DNA of 64,000 nucleotides from Streptomyces flavidovirens DSM 40150 (GCF_000429085.1 NZ_AUBE01000026.1:1-64000), one strand, 5' to 3'. Shown: positions 27,825 to 37,030, counted from the stretch's first letter. A program made the numbers and translations. The notes: generated by a model from the sequence alone, not told the origin.

Positions 27825-28523
27825 ATGGACGGGGAAACGGTTTTGGCGGCCTTCAGGGCCGAGTCGCAGCGCTTGTACGAGAAGGTCTGCGGAATCCCGG
27901 AACGGGAGTGGGAGCGGCCGAGCCCGTGCGACCCCTGGACCGTGCGCGAGGTGTTCGCCCACCTGACGACCGCCGTCGGCCGGGTCGGCGACATGCTGGC
28001 GGAGCCCGAGCCCGAGCCGTCGGAGGTGCTGGTGACGGCCGCCGGTTACTACGCGCCGGACGAGCGCTTTTCGCCGCGCGTCAACGGCGTACGGGTCGGC
28101 GCGGCCCAGGAGTCCGCCGCCGTGTACGACGACGGCCGGGCTCTTGCCGAGCACTTCGACGCCGTCTGGCGGGCTGTCGCCGCCGCCTGCGCCAAGGAGC
28201 CGCCGGATCGCCAGGTCCGTACCCGGCACGGTGACCCGATGCTGCTGTCCGACTTCCTCGTCACCCGCGTCGTCGAGGTGTGCGTGCACGGCTTCGACGT
28301 GGCCGCGGGGCTCGGCCACCGGCCGTGGGCGACCGGCGAGGCGGCGGACGTGGTGGCGCGACTGCTGCTGGACGGGCGACCGTACGACAAGCCGGTGGTG
28401 GTGGCGGGGGCCGGCTGGGACCGTACGACGTTTCTGCGCAAGGCGACCGGGCGGCTGCCGATGTCCGCCACCGAACGCACGGCGGCCGAGCGGCACGGGC
28501 TGCGCCCGCTGACGTTGGGCTGA
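27825..28523 (+). CDS. Mycothiol-dependent maleylpyruvate isomerase-like (DinB-fold) protein
   Basis: A protein of 232 residues from the ATG at 27825. That start lies seven bases after a TAGGCT -10 box (27812) and has no ribosome site, so a leaderless transcript is likely. The N-terminus has the DinB-like four-helix pattern with PSPCDPWTVREVFAHLTTAV and the central VTRVVEVCVHGFDVAAGLG, both typical of the TIGR03083 and maleylpyruvate isomerase group. The His residues in FAHL and VHGFD would be the metal ligands. Such enzymes use mycothiol in detoxification; the substrate is unknown. It is convergent with the MerR gene; the gap holds DnaA boxes. Confidence 0.8.
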   Translation: MDGETVLAAFRAESQRLYEKVCGIPEREWERPSPCDPWTVREVFAHLTTAVGRVGDMLAEPEPEPSEVLVTAAGYYAPDERFSPRVNGVRVGAAQESAAVYDDGRALAEHFDAVWRAVAAACAKEPPDRQVRTRHGDPMLLSDFLVTRVVEVCVHGFDVAAGLGHRPWATGEAADVVARLLLDGRPYDKPVVVAGAGWDRTTFLRKATGRLPMSATERTAAERHGLRPLTLG

Positions 28524-28575
28524 GGCTCCGGTCGCAGAGACGAGCGTCACGCCAATCGTGTGGGCGGCCCAGGTT

Positions 28576-28629
28576 TGATCCACAGGTAAGTAGCGTTCTC
28601 CACAAGGGAATTGAGCTGCCTGTGGATAA
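28576..28629. promoter_or_regulatory. Cluster of three DnaA boxes
   Basis: In the 119-base gap between convergent genes: TGATCCACA (28576, plus, one mismatch), TTCTCCACA (28596, plus, one mismatch), and a perfect TTATCCACA on the minus strand (28621-28629). The Streptomyces consensus is TTGTCCACA or TTATCCACA. Confidence 0.65.
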
Positions 28630-28642
28630 CTTCCCAGTGATA

Positions 28643-29584
28643 TCAAGGCGTTTGGTCAACTGCGCCTGCTTTAAGGTGATGTGAGGCAAGTGCGTCCAAT
28701 GTTCTTGCCTGTACCTCTCGTTCGGTGGCCGCGGCGACGAAGGCCGCAGCGTTGCCCGGTCCAACCAGACTCCGTACGGCCCGCATTGTCTCCTCGGGGA
28801 GTGCCACCGTGGTGGGCTCGGAGTCCGTCACGGGCGGAGCACCTGCACCGAGGTGCTGCTGGAGATGGCGGGTGGCGAACAGCCGCATGGCGCGGGCCAG
28901 TTCCGCGTCGACCGTCTGCTGGGCGAGCGGCCGCAGCCGCCGTACCAGCGTCGCCGCCTCCGCAGCGTCGGCGTCCGTCGGCGGGCGGTGGCCGAGGTAG
29001 CGGGCGAAGACGTGCTCGGTCGTGAACTCCAGGAACCGGGCGGCGATGTGCTCCACCTGGCCGCGAAGTTCCCGCAGGTGACCGGAGATCGCGGGCAGCG
29101 GAACACCCGCCGCGTGCAACTCGACCGCCACCGCCAGCTCTTGTGGCGACGGTACGAGGAACTCGTCGTCCCGTCCCGGAATGCGCTCCAGCACCCCGAG
29201 CTCCACCGCCTCCTCCACCGCGTCGTCGTCGGGCTTCCCGCCGAACCGCTCGTCCAGCTCGGCCCGCGAGATCCGGTCGGCTTCCTCGTCCGTCCACGGA
29301 CCGCTGACCTCGGTGACAAGCCCGAGCACCCCGCCGAGGCCCTTCCCCGCGTCCCACGCCTCCAGCAGCTCCTTGATGCTGGCCAGGGTGTAGCCGCGTT
29401 CGAGGAGGCCGGCGATCTGGTGGAGCCGGGCCAGATGCGTGTCCCCGTACACATTGGACCTGCCGCGCCGCTGGGGCCTGGGCAGCAGCCCGCGGTCCTG
29501 GTAGGCGCGGATCGTACGGACCGTCGCGCCGCTCAGGTGCGCGAGGTCCTCGATCCGGTACTCGGCCGCCGGCTGCCCGGACAT
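28643..29584 (-). CDS. MerR-family transcriptional regulator
   Basis: A protein of 313 residues from the ATG at 29584; a GTG at 29605 is also possible. The winged helix is YRIEDLAHLSGATVRTIRAY and GRSNVYGDTHLARLHQIAGL, followed by the MerR dimerisation helix and a long C-terminal domain of about 230 residues, more than classical metal-sensing MerR proteins. No Cys cluster is visible, so an organic ligand is likelier than a metal. It lies 37 bases after the predicted metal-hydrolase gene on the same strand and is the last gene of that set, making it a natural candidate regulator of the operon. Confidence 0.88.
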   Translation of the reverse strand: MSGQPAAEYRIEDLAHLSGATVRTIRAYQDRGLLPRPQRRGRSNVYGDTHLARLHQIAGLLERGYTLASIKELLEAWDAGKGLGGVLGLVTEVSGPWTDEEADRISRAELDERFGGKPDDDAVEEAVELGVLERIPGRDDEFLVPSPQELAVAVELHAAGVPLPAISGHLRELRGQVEHIAARFLEFTTEHVFARYLGHRPPTDADAAEAATLVRRLRPLAQQTVDAELARAMRLFATRHLQQHLGAGAPPVTDSEPTTVALPEETMRAVRSLVGPGNAAAFVAAATEREVQARTLDALASHHLKAGAVDQTP

Positions 29585-29620
29585 GCTCACGCCTTCGCTC
29601 CCCACAGCCCGTCCCCTCGC

Positions 29621-30547
29621 CTATGACAGGGCCGCCCGCCCCACCGCGCCCGCCGCCGCCCGGGCCGCGGGCGAGGTCGCGAGGTACTCGACGGCCTTGC
29701 GCAGCGAGCCTTCCTGCGAGGGATGGTACGACCGCCGGAAGTAGCGCGGTATCGCGGATCCCAGTTCACGCCAGGTCGGCAGCAGGCCCTTGGCGACCGC
29801 CCTGTTGTGCTCGCGCAGCGAGTACCGCAGCCGGCCCGCGAGCTGCGGGTCGTGGCGTATCAGATACGCCGCGCCCCACACCCACAACCACAGCAGCACG
29901 GGGGCGACCACCACCATGCCCTCGACGCGGCGGGCGTACCGGGGCAGCCCCGCGCCGCCGCAGTGCTGGTACATGTCGAAGGCCACCGCCCGGTGCTCGA
30001 CCTCCTCGGCGCCGTGCCAGCGCAGCAGGTCGAGCATCACGGCGTCCGGGTCGGCGTGGTCGAGGCCCTCGGCGTGCAGCACCCAGTTCCCCAGGACCGC
30101 GGTGAACTGTTCGATCGCGGCGACCAGCGACAGCCGGAAGCGCAGCCATTCCCGCGCCGGCACCGGCACGCCGAAGGGAGGGGCCTCACCGAGGAGCTTC
30201 TCGAAGAGGAAGTCCACGTGCTTCGTGTACGCGCCGGTGTCCAGGTTCTGCCCGGCCAGGTGGTTCAGCACGTACGCGTGCTGCACGCTGTGGGTCGCTT
30301 CCTGACCCATGAACCCCTTGACGTCCTTGAGCAGTTCCGGATCACGGACCAGGGGCAGTGCCTCCTTGAAGACCCTGACGAACCACCGCTCCCCCGCCGG
30401 CAGCAGCAGGTGCAGGACGTTGATCACATGCGTGGCGGTGGGCTCGTCCGGTATCCAGTGCAGCGGCGTATCGCGCCAGTCGAAGGAGACCCGGCGTGGT
30501 GCGATGACCTGCTTCTGATCGAACTCTGCGCTCTCCTCGGTGCTCAC
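29621..30547 (-). CDS. Predicted metal-dependent hydrolase (PF10118-like, ferritin-like motifs)
   Basis: A protein of 308 residues from the GTG at 30547, overlapping the upstream stop by four bases (GTGA), so translation is coupled. It matches the COG3687/PF10118 family: FMGQEATHSVQHAYVLNHL and WHGAEEVEHRAVAFDMYQH. Both helices contain ExxH motifs (EATH and EVEH), the pattern of a di-iron four-helix site. The family is labelled a predicted metal-dependent hydrolase; a di-iron oxygenase-type reaction is my inference. The segment VAPVLLWLWVWGAAYLI suggests membrane contact. It is encoded with the EphD-like fusion and the M24 protein. Confidence 0.82.
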   Translation of the reverse strand: MSTEESAEFDQKQVIAPRRVSFDWRDTPLHWIPDEPTATHVINVLHLLLPAGERWFVRVFKEALPLVRDPELLKDVKGFMGQEATHSVQHAYVLNHLAGQNLDTGAYTKHVDFLFEKLLGEAPPFGVPVPAREWLRFRLSLVAAIEQFTAVLGNWVLHAEGLDHADPDAVMLDLLRWHGAEEVEHRAVAFDMYQHCGGAGLPRYARRVEGMVVVAPVLLWLWVWGAAYLIRHDPQLAGRLRYSLREHNRAVAKGLLPTWRELGSAIPRYFRRSYHPSQEGSLRKAVEYLATSPAARAAAGAVGRAALS

Positions 30548-32313
30548 AGCGGCGGCTCCATCCGGGCGATCGCGCGCAGGGTCCTCGGTGCGAAGCGCGA
30601 CAGGAAGTGGGCGCCGCGCGCCTCGGGGGTCACCGGCACGACCGCCTGGTTGCGTACGACGGCCTTCAGGACCGCGTCGGCCACCTTCTCCGGCGGGTAG
30701 TTGCGCAGTCCGTACAGGCGGGCGGTCTTCTGCTGCCTGCGCTTCTCCTCGTCCGCCGAGACCCCGGCGAACCGTGCGGTCGAGGTGATGTTGGTGTTCA
30801 CGAAGCCGGGGCAGATCGCGCTGACCCCGATGCCCTGCCCGGCGAACTCCGCCCGCAGGCATTCGCTCAGCATCAGCACCGCCGCTTTCGACGTGCTGTA
30901 CGCGGGCAGTGCCTTCGACGGCTGGTACGCCGCCGCGGAGGCGGTGTTGACGATGTGGCCGCCCTGGCCGCGGTCGGCCATCTGCCGGCCGAAGAGGCGG
31001 CAGCCGTGGATGACGCCCCACAGGTTCACATCGAGGACCTTCTTCCAGTCCTCGGGCGTCGTGTCGAGGAAGGAGCCGGACATGCCGATCCCGGCGTTGT
31101 TGACCAGGACGTCGACGATTCCGTACTCGGTGGCGACCTTCTCGGCGAGCTTCTCCATGGCCTGCTCGTCGCTGACGTCGACCGTCTCCGCCCACGCCTT
31201 CGGGGCTCCGATCAGCCGTGCCATCTCCGCCGTACGGGCCGCGCCCTCGGCGTCCCGGTCGACGGCCACGATCCGCGCGCCCGCCTCGGCGAACGCGTAG
31301 GCGGTGGCCCGCCCGATGCCGCCGGCCGCGCCCGTCACCAGGACGAGCTGCCCGCCGAACCGGTCGGCGTACGGTCCGCCCGCCGCGGTGCTCCGGGGTG
31401 CCACTCCGGCCGCGGTGTCCTCGTTCGCCGTGACGAACTCGGTGATCCACGCCGCAAGCTGGTCGGGCCTGGTGCGCGGAATCCAGTGCTTGGCGGGCAG
31501 CGAGCGCCGCACCAACTGCGGGGCCCACTGCTCCAGTTCGTCGTACAGCCGCGGTGAGAGGAAGATGTCGCCGGTCGGCGTGATGAGCTGGACCGGTGCG
31601 TGGGCGTACGCGTCGGCGCGCGGCCTGCGCAGCCGGGCGCGGACGTTGTCCCGGTAGAGCCAGGCGCCGTGCGCCGCGTCCTGCGGCAGCGAGGCCGTCG
31701 GGTAGTCACCGGCCGGCACCTTCTCCACCCGCTGGAGAATCTTGGGCCACTGCTTGCCGAGCGGCCCGCGCCAGGCCAGCTCCGGCAGCACGGGCGTGTG
31801 CAGCATGTACACGTACCAGGACTTGGCGCCCTGCCCGAGCAACTGGGCGGCCCTGCGCGGGGTCGGCCGGGCCATCCGCTTCTTGATCCAGTGCCCGAAG
31901 TGGTCCAGGGACGGGCCGGACATCGACGTGAAGGAGGCGATCCTGCCCTCGGTGCGCTTGACCGTCACGAACTCCCAGGCCTGCACGGACCCCCAGTCGT
32001 GCCCGACCAGGTGCACCGGCTTGCCGGGGCTCACCGCGTCCGCGACCGCCAGGAAGTCGTCCGTCAGCTTCTCCAGCGTGAAGCCGCCGCGCAGCGGCTT
32101 GGGCGCGCTCGACCTGCCGTGTCCGCGTACGTCGTAGAGCACCACATGGAAGTGCTCGGCGAGCCGCGCGGCGACCTGGGCCCACACCTCCTTGCTGTCC
32201 GGATAGCCGTGCACCAGCAGTACGGTCGGCCGCGCCGTGTCGCCCAGCTCGGCGACGCACAGCTCGACTCCGCCCGTACGCACCCACCGCTCGGTGGCTC
32301 CCTCGATACTCAC
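30544..32313 (-). CDS. EphD-like fusion: alpha/beta-hydrolase plus short-chain dehydrogenase
   Basis: A protein of 589 residues from the GTG at 32313 (AGGAG upstream), overlapping the M24 gene stop by four bases. Residues 1-290 are an alpha/beta hydrolase with the oxyanion HGYPDS and the nucleophile elbow GHDWGS; an Asp nucleophile marks epoxide hydrolases and dehalogenases. Residues 310-589 are a classical SDR: VTGAAGGIGRATAY, NNAG, and the catalytic YSTSK after a serine in NTASAAAYQ. The same fusion is EphD of mycobacteria (Rv2214c), which acts on epoxy-mycolate lipids as far as I know. A Streptomyces makes no mycolates, so the substrate must differ, presumably a hydrophobic epoxide and its diol. 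Confidence 0.87.
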   Translation of the reverse strand: MSIEGATERWVRTGGVELCVAELGDTARPTVLLVHGYPDSKEVWAQVAARLAEHFHVVLYDVRGHGRSSAPKPLRGGFTLEKLTDDFLAVADAVSPGKPVHLVGHDWGSVQAWEFVTVKRTEGRIASFTSMSGPSLDHFGHWIKKRMARPTPRRAAQLLGQGAKSWYVYMLHTPVLPELAWRGPLGKQWPKILQRVEKVPAGDYPTASLPQDAAHGAWLYRDNVRARLRRPRADAYAHAPVQLITPTGDIFLSPRLYDELEQWAPQLVRRSLPAKHWIPRTRPDQLAAWITEFVTANEDTAAGVAPRSTAAGGPYADRFGGQLVLVTGAAGGIGRATAYAFAEAGARIVAVDRDAEGAARTAEMARLIGAPKAWAETVDVSDEQAMEKLAEKVATEYGIVDVLVNNAGIGMSGSFLDTTPEDWKKVLDVNLWGVIHGCRLFGRQMADRGQGGHIVNTASAAAYQPSKALPAYSTSKAAVLMLSECLRAEFAGQGIGVSAICPGFVNTNITSTARFAGVSADEEKRRQQKTARLYGLRNYPPEKVADAVLKAVVRNQAVVPVTPEARGAHFLSRFAPRTLRAIARMEPPL

Positions 32314-33179
32314 GCCGACTTCTCCTCTGCCCAGCGCCGCACGTGCGGCAGATCGTCGTCGAGCCAGAACGCGCTCTGCTCGGGGTCCCTGGAGTCCGTC
32401 ACCACCAGGATCTCTTCGAACTTGACGCCCGTACCCCGGAACCCGAGGTGCGGTTCGACCGCCCACAGGCCCGGCTGGGGCGGGTGGTCGGAGAAGGTGT
32501 ACGGGCTCCACAGCGGCGACCAGCCGTCGCGGTGCCCGTGCAGCGCGTCGCTCGCCAGCCCTTTGAGCGACTGCGTGCCGAACCCGAAGAGATGCGGCGA
32601 CCAGCGGCGCTCCTTCACCCGGTCGACCTTGTGGGCGATGACGCCGAAGGGGTACGCGCGATGCCGGTTGGCGTATCCCTGGCGGGTCATGAGCCGCTCG
32701 ACGTCCTCGTAGATCTCCCGCAGCGGCCGGCGCTCGCGCACCTCGCGAAGGATCAGCTCACGGTGCGGTTCGAGATCGGCGAGGAGCTTGTCGTGCACCG
32801 GGTTGAGGCCGAGGCATCCGGAGTAGCCGATGTCGGCCGTGAAGCCCTTGTGGACCGGGGCCATGTCGAGGATGAACGGCATCCCCGCCTTCAGCCGCCG
32901 GTTCGTGGGGAAGAACTGCAGCGGCACCCGGAAGTTCACGAAGGCCGTACGGTCCCCGAACCAGGCGAAGGGCAGGTGGAACCAGTCCTTCACCCCTCGC
33001 TCCCGCAGCCAGTCGCGCTGCATCCGCGCCGCCTCGCGCTCCGTCACCCCCGGCTTGAGCTGGGCCGCGACGGCTTCCGCGCAGGCGTAGGCGAGGCGCT
33101 GCACCTCCCTGAACCCCCGCAACTGCGCGGTGAGTTCGCTCTGCGGCGCAGAGACTGCTGAGACTGCTGCTGAGGCCAT
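32310..33179 (-). CDS. M24-fold (pita-bread) metalloprotein
   Basis: A protein of 289 residues from the ATG at 33179. It resembles aminopeptidase P/creatinase-fold proteins: ILDMAPVHKGFTADIGYSG has the two Asp ligands, and the C-terminal WAVEPHLGFRGTGVKFEEIL has two Glu ligands. The region WSPLWSPYTFSD in between is unusual. Function may be peptidase or creatinase-like. It is the first gene of a coupled operon with the EphD-like fusion and the ferritin-like protein. Its upstream gap contains an imperfect palindrome, TGACAC then GTGACA, near 33219-33238. Confidence 0.78.
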   Translation of the reverse strand: MASAAVSAVSAPQSELTAQLRGFREVQRLAYACAEAVAAQLKPGVTEREAARMQRDWLRERGVKDWFHLPFAWFGDRTAFVNFRVPLQFFPTNRRLKAGMPFILDMAPVHKGFTADIGYSGCLGLNPVHDKLLADLEPHRELILREVRERRPLREIYEDVERLMTRQGYANRHRAYPFGVIAHKVDRVKERRWSPHLFGFGTQSLKGLASDALHGHRDGWSPLWSPYTFSDHPPQPGLWAVEPHLGFRGTGVKFEEILVVTDSRDPEQSAFWLDDDLPHVRRWAEEKSA

Positions 33180-33390
33180 GCCACCTGTCCGTCCCGTGTC
33201 GCGGTACGCGCTCGTAACTTGACACTGATGAATGTGACAATGCCCGGCGGCGACGTCAAGGGGTCTGCGTTACCTGTGGAAACTTGATGAGGCGGCCGGT
33301 GCCCCCTACGGGCCCGTACGCCTGGAGTCGGACACGGATCCAGCCGTCTGGTCTGACGCCCGGTGTGGTCCCCGCCACTACCTTCGAAAC

Positions 33391-34467
33391 GTGACTGTGA
33401 TCGCGACCGAAAGCCTGAGCAAGCGGTTCCCGAGGGTGACCGCTCTTGACCGGCTCTCGTTGGACATCGGACCCGGTGTAACCGGCCTGGTGGGCGCCAA
33501 CGGAGCCGGCAAGTCCACCTTGATCAAGATCCTGCTGGGTCTGTCCCCCGCCACGGAGGGCACGGCCGCCGTGCTCGGCCTGGACGTCGCCACCCGTGGC
33601 GGCGCCATCCGCGAGCAGGTCGGCTACATGCCCGAGCACGACGCGCTGCCACCCGACGTCTCGGCCACCGAGTTCGTCGTCCACATGGCGCGCATGTCGG
33701 GGCTCCCGCCGACCGCCGCGCGAGAGCGCACCGCCGACACCCTGCGCCACGTCGGCCTGTACGAGGAGCGCTACCGCCCCATCGGCGGTTACTCGACCGG
33801 CATGAAACAGCGCGTGAAGCTGGCCCAGGCCCTGGTCCACGACCCGAAACTGGTCCTCCTCGACGAGCCGACCAACGGCCTCGACCCGGCCGGCCGCGAC
33901 GAGATGCTCGGCCTCATCCGCCGCGTCTACACCGACTTCGGCATCTCGGTCCTGGTCACCTCGCACCTCCTCGGCGAGCTGGAGCGCACCTGCGACCACG
34001 TCGTCGTCATCGACGGCGGCACGCTGCTGCGCTCCAGCTCCACCAGCGACTTCACGCAGACCACCACCACCCTCGCCGTCGAAGTGACCGACAGCGACAC
34101 CCACCCGGACGGCACGCGCGCCCTGCGCGAGGCACTGACCGCCGCCGGAGCGAAGCTCCACGCGCGCGTGGAGGACGGTCTGCCGGGCGCCGGTCACATC
34201 CTGCTCGTCGAAGCGACCGGCGAGCAGACGTACGACCTCGTGCGGGACACCGTCGCCGACCTGGGAGTCGGGCTCGTACGGATGGAACAGCGCCGGCACC
34301 ACATCGCGGAGGTCTTCCGCACCGACGAGCACGCGCAAGCAGGCACAGACGCAGCCGACGAGGCCCGTGAGCCCGTCGCCGCCGCACAGCACGCCGCACA
34401 GCACGCCGCGCAGCACCCCGTTCAGCAGGCCGCGCAGCAGAAGGGAGACGGCCGCGATGGCATCTGA
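33391..34467 (+). CDS. ABC transporter ATP-binding protein
   Basis: A protein of 358 residues from the GTG at 33391; a second GTG six bases on is possible, and no ribosome site is visible. Walker A is GANGAGKST, the signature STGMKQRVKLAQA, Walker B LVLLDEPTNGLDP. The C-terminal about 50 residues are a hydrophilic tail rich in Ala, His and Gln. It is an ABC-2-type exporter ATPase for the permease that follows, whose start overlaps this gene by 11 bases. Substrate unknown. Confidence 0.9.
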   Translation: MTVIATESLSKRFPRVTALDRLSLDIGPGVTGLVGANGAGKSTLIKILLGLSPATEGTAAVLGLDVATRGGAIREQVGYMPEHDALPPDVSATEFVVHMARMSGLPPTAARERTADTLRHVGLYEERYRPIGGYSTGMKQRVKLAQALVHDPKLVLLDEPTNGLDPAGRDEMLGLIRRVYTDFGISVLVTSHLLGELERTCDHVVVIDGGTLLRSSSTSDFTQTTTTLAVEVTDSDTHPDGTRALREALTAAGAKLHARVEDGLPGAGHILLVEATGEQTYDLVRDTVADLGVGLVRMEQRRHHIAEVFRTDEHAQAGTDAADEAREPVAAAQHAAQHAAQHPVQQAAQQKGDGRDGI

Positions 34468-35368
34468 CCTCACGACACCGCCGGGCACGACCGACCCGAC
34501 CCGTATCCACAACATCGGCTACCGGTCGTACGACGGACCCCGCCTGGGCCGCGCGTACGCACGCCGCTCGCTCTTCTCGCAGTCTCTGCGCGGCGCGTAC
34601 GGACTGGGCCGCAGCGCCAAGTCCAAGGTGCTGCCGATGATCCTCTTCGCGGTGATGTGCCTGGTCGCGGCGATCATCGTCGCGGTCGCCGTGGCCGGCC
34701 CCGGCATGACCGACCTGCCGGTGAAGTACACGCGGTACGCGATCGTCATGCAGGCCGTCATCGGCCTCTACCTCGCCTCCCAGGCCCCCCAGTCCGTCTC
34801 GCGGGACCTGCGCTTCAAAACCGTCCCGCTGTACTTCTCACGCCCCATCGAACGCGTCGACTACGTCCTCGCCAAGTACGCGGCGATGGCGTCGGCCCTC
34901 TTCATCCTCACGGCGACGCCCCTGGTGATCCTGTACGCCGGTGCGCTGCTCGCCGAATTCGACTTCGCGGACCAGACGAAGGCGTTCGCACAGGGGCTGG
35001 TCTCCGTGGCACTGCTGTCCGTACTCTTCGCCGGCCTCGGCCTGGTGATGGCCGCCCTCACCCCGCGCCGCGGCTTCGGTGTCGCCGCCGTCATCGCCGT
35101 ACTGACCATCTCGTACGGCGCTGTGTCCACGGTCCAGGTGATCGCCTGGGACCAGGGTTCCACCGGGGCGGTCGAGTGGCTGGGCCTGTTCTCGCCCCTC
35201 ACGCTGATCGACGGCGTACAGACCGCCTTCCTCGGCGCCACCTCAGCCTTCCCCGGAGGGGAAGGCCCCTCGGCCGGCAGCGGCGTGGTCTACCTGCTCG
35301 CCGTCCTCGCGCTCATCGCCGGCTCGTACGCCGTGCTGATGCGCCGCTACCGAAAGGCCGGCCTGTGA
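34457..35368 (+). CDS. ABC-2 type permease
   Basis: A membrane protein of 303 residues from the ATG at 34457, chosen for its AAGGGAG ribosome site and overlap with the ATPase gene. Six hydrophobic helices follow a cytoplasmic N-terminus (NIGYRSYDGPRLGRAYARRS). The motif SRDLRFKTVPLYFSRPIER is typical of this ABC-2 group. It pairs with the ATPase upstream. The next ATPase starts inside its stop codon (GTGA). Confidence 0.88.
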   Translation: MASDLTTPPGTTDPTRIHNIGYRSYDGPRLGRAYARRSLFSQSLRGAYGLGRSAKSKVLPMILFAVMCLVAAIIVAVAVAGPGMTDLPVKYTRYAIVMQAVIGLYLASQAPQSVSRDLRFKTVPLYFSRPIERVDYVLAKYAAMASALFILTATPLVILYAGALLAEFDFADQTKAFAQGLVSVALLSVLFAGLGLVMAALTPRRGFGVAAVIAVLTISYGAVSTVQVIAWDQGSTGAVEWLGLFSPLTLIDGVQTAFLGATSAFPGGEGPSAGSGVVYLLAVLALIAGSYAVLMRRYRKAGL

Positions 35369-36276
35369 CCACCATCGACATCGACCACACCTCGCGCTGG
35401 TTCGGCAATGTGGTGGCCGTCAACGACATCACCATGCGCGTCGGCCCCGGCGTGACCGGGCTGCTCGGCCCCAACGGCGCCGGAAAGTCCACCCTGATCA
35501 ACATGATGGGCGGCTTCCTCGCCCCTTCGACCGGCACCGTCACCCTCGACGGGAAGCCGATCTGGCGCAACGAGTCCGTCTACAAGGAGATCGGCATCGT
35601 GCCCGAGAGGGAGGCGATGTACGACTTCCTCACCGGCCGCGAATTCGTCGTCGCCAACGCCGAGTTGCACAGCCTGACCGCCGGGGCGGCACAACAGGCG
35701 CTCGCGACCGTCGAGATGGAGTACGCGCAGGACCGCAAGATCGCGACGTACAGCAAGGGCATGCGCCAGCGCGTGAAAATGGCGTCCGCGCTCGTCCACA
35801 ACCCGTCGGTGCTGCTCCTGGACGAGCCGTTCAACGGCATGGACCCGCGCCAGCGCATGCAGCTCATGGACCTGCTGCGGCGGATGGGCGCCGAGGGCCG
35901 CACCGTCCTCTTCTCCTCCCACATCCTGGAGGAGGTCGAACAGCTCGCCTCGCACATCGAGGTGATCGTCGCCGGCCGGCACGCCGCCTCCGGTGACTTC
36001 CGCAAGATCCGCCGCCTGATGACGGACCGCCCGCACCGCTACCTCGTACGGTCCAGCGACGACCGCGCCCTCGCCGCGGCACTCATCGCGGACCCCTCCA
36101 CGGCCGGCATCGAAGTGGACCTGGCGGAAGGGGCGCTGCGCGTCCAGGCCGTCGACTTCGGCCGGTTCACGGCCCTGCTCCCGCAGGTCGCCCGCGCGCA
36201 CGGCATCCGGCTGCTGACGGTCTCGCCCTCCGACGAGTCGCTCGAATCGGTCTTCTCCTACCTCGTAGCGGCCTGA
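35365..36276 (+). CDS. ABC transporter ATP-binding protein
   Basis: A protein of 303 residues from the GTG at 35365, overlapping the previous stop by four bases. Walker A GPNGAGKST, signature SKGMRQRVKMASA, Walker B VLLLDEPFNGMDP. A C-terminal regulatory domain of about 70 residues follows. It is a second ABC-2 ATPase in the same operon, serving the next permease. Confidence 0.9.
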   Translation: MTTIDIDHTSRWFGNVVAVNDITMRVGPGVTGLLGPNGAGKSTLINMMGGFLAPSTGTVTLDGKPIWRNESVYKEIGIVPEREAMYDFLTGREFVVANAELHSLTAGAAQQALATVEMEYAQDRKIATYSKGMRQRVKMASALVHNPSVLLLDEPFNGMDPRQRMQLMDLLRRMGAEGRTVLFSSHILEEVEQLASHIEVIVAGRHAASGDFRKIRRLMTDRPHRYLVRSSDDRALAAALIADPSTAGIEVDLAEGALRVQAVDFGRFTALLPQVARAHGIRLLTVSPSDESLESVFSYLVAA

Positions 36277-36291
36277 AAGGAGCTTGCAGCG

Positions 36292-37014
36292 ATGATCTAC
36301 GAACCCACAGTCGCCCGGCTCACCTACCGGGCCCTCCTCGGCCGCCGCAGGGCCGCCATCCTCTTCGTCCTGCCCGCCCTGCTGATCGCCATCTCCGTCT
36401 CGGTGCGGCTGCTCGCGGGCGCGGACGACCAGATCGCGTCCGACGTCCTGGGCGGCTTCGCGATCGCCACGATGATCCCGCTGATCGGCGTGATCGCGGG
36501 CACCGGCGCGATCGGACCGGAGATCGACGACGGCTCGATCGTGTATCTGCTCGCCAAGCCGGTGAAGCGGTCCACGATCATCTTCACCAAGCTCATCGTC
36601 GCGATCGCCGTGACGATGGCCTTCTCGGCGATCCCCACGTTCGTCGCGGGCCTGATCCTCAACGGCAACGGCGGGCAGATCGCCATCGCGTACACGGTCG
36701 CGGCGCTGGTCGCGTCGATCGCCTACAGCGCGATCTTCCTGCTGCTCGGTACGGTCAGCCGCCACGCGGTGGTCTTCGGCCTCGTCTACGCGCTGGTCTG
36801 GGAGACGCTCTTCGGCAGCCTCGTTCCGGGCGCGCGCACGCTCAGCGTCCAGCAGTGGGCGCTGTCCCTGGCGGAACGTATCGGCGCGAACGGCACGATC
36901 ACCTCGGACGTGGCCCTGCCGACGGCAGTGGTGCTGCTGGCGGCGGTGACGGCGGCGGCGACCTGGTACGCGGGCCAGAAACTCCGCACGCTCAAGCTCG
37001 CCGGCGAGGAGTAA
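36292..37014 (+). CDS. ABC-2 type permease
   Basis: A protein of 240 residues with six hydrophobic segments, starting at the ATG at 36292 behind AAAGGAG. The segment GPEIDDGSIVYLLAKPVKR matches the conserved loop of this permease group. Last gene of the four-gene ABC operon (33391-37014), which ends at the strong terminator at 37031. Two ATPase/permease pairs may form one heteromeric exporter or two transporters. Confidence 0.88.
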   Translation: MIYEPTVARLTYRALLGRRRAAILFVLPALLIAISVSVRLLAGADDQIASDVLGGFAIATMIPLIGVIAGTGAIGPEIDDGSIVYLLAKPVKRSTIIFTKLIVAIAVTMAFSAIPTFVAGLILNGNGGQIAIAYTVAALVASIAYSAIFLLLGTVSRHAVVFGLVYALVWETLFGSLVPGARTLSVQQWALSLAERIGANGTITSDVALPTAVVLLAAVTAAATWYAGQKLRTLKLAGEE

Positions 37015-37030
37015 CCGGACCCGCCTTGTC

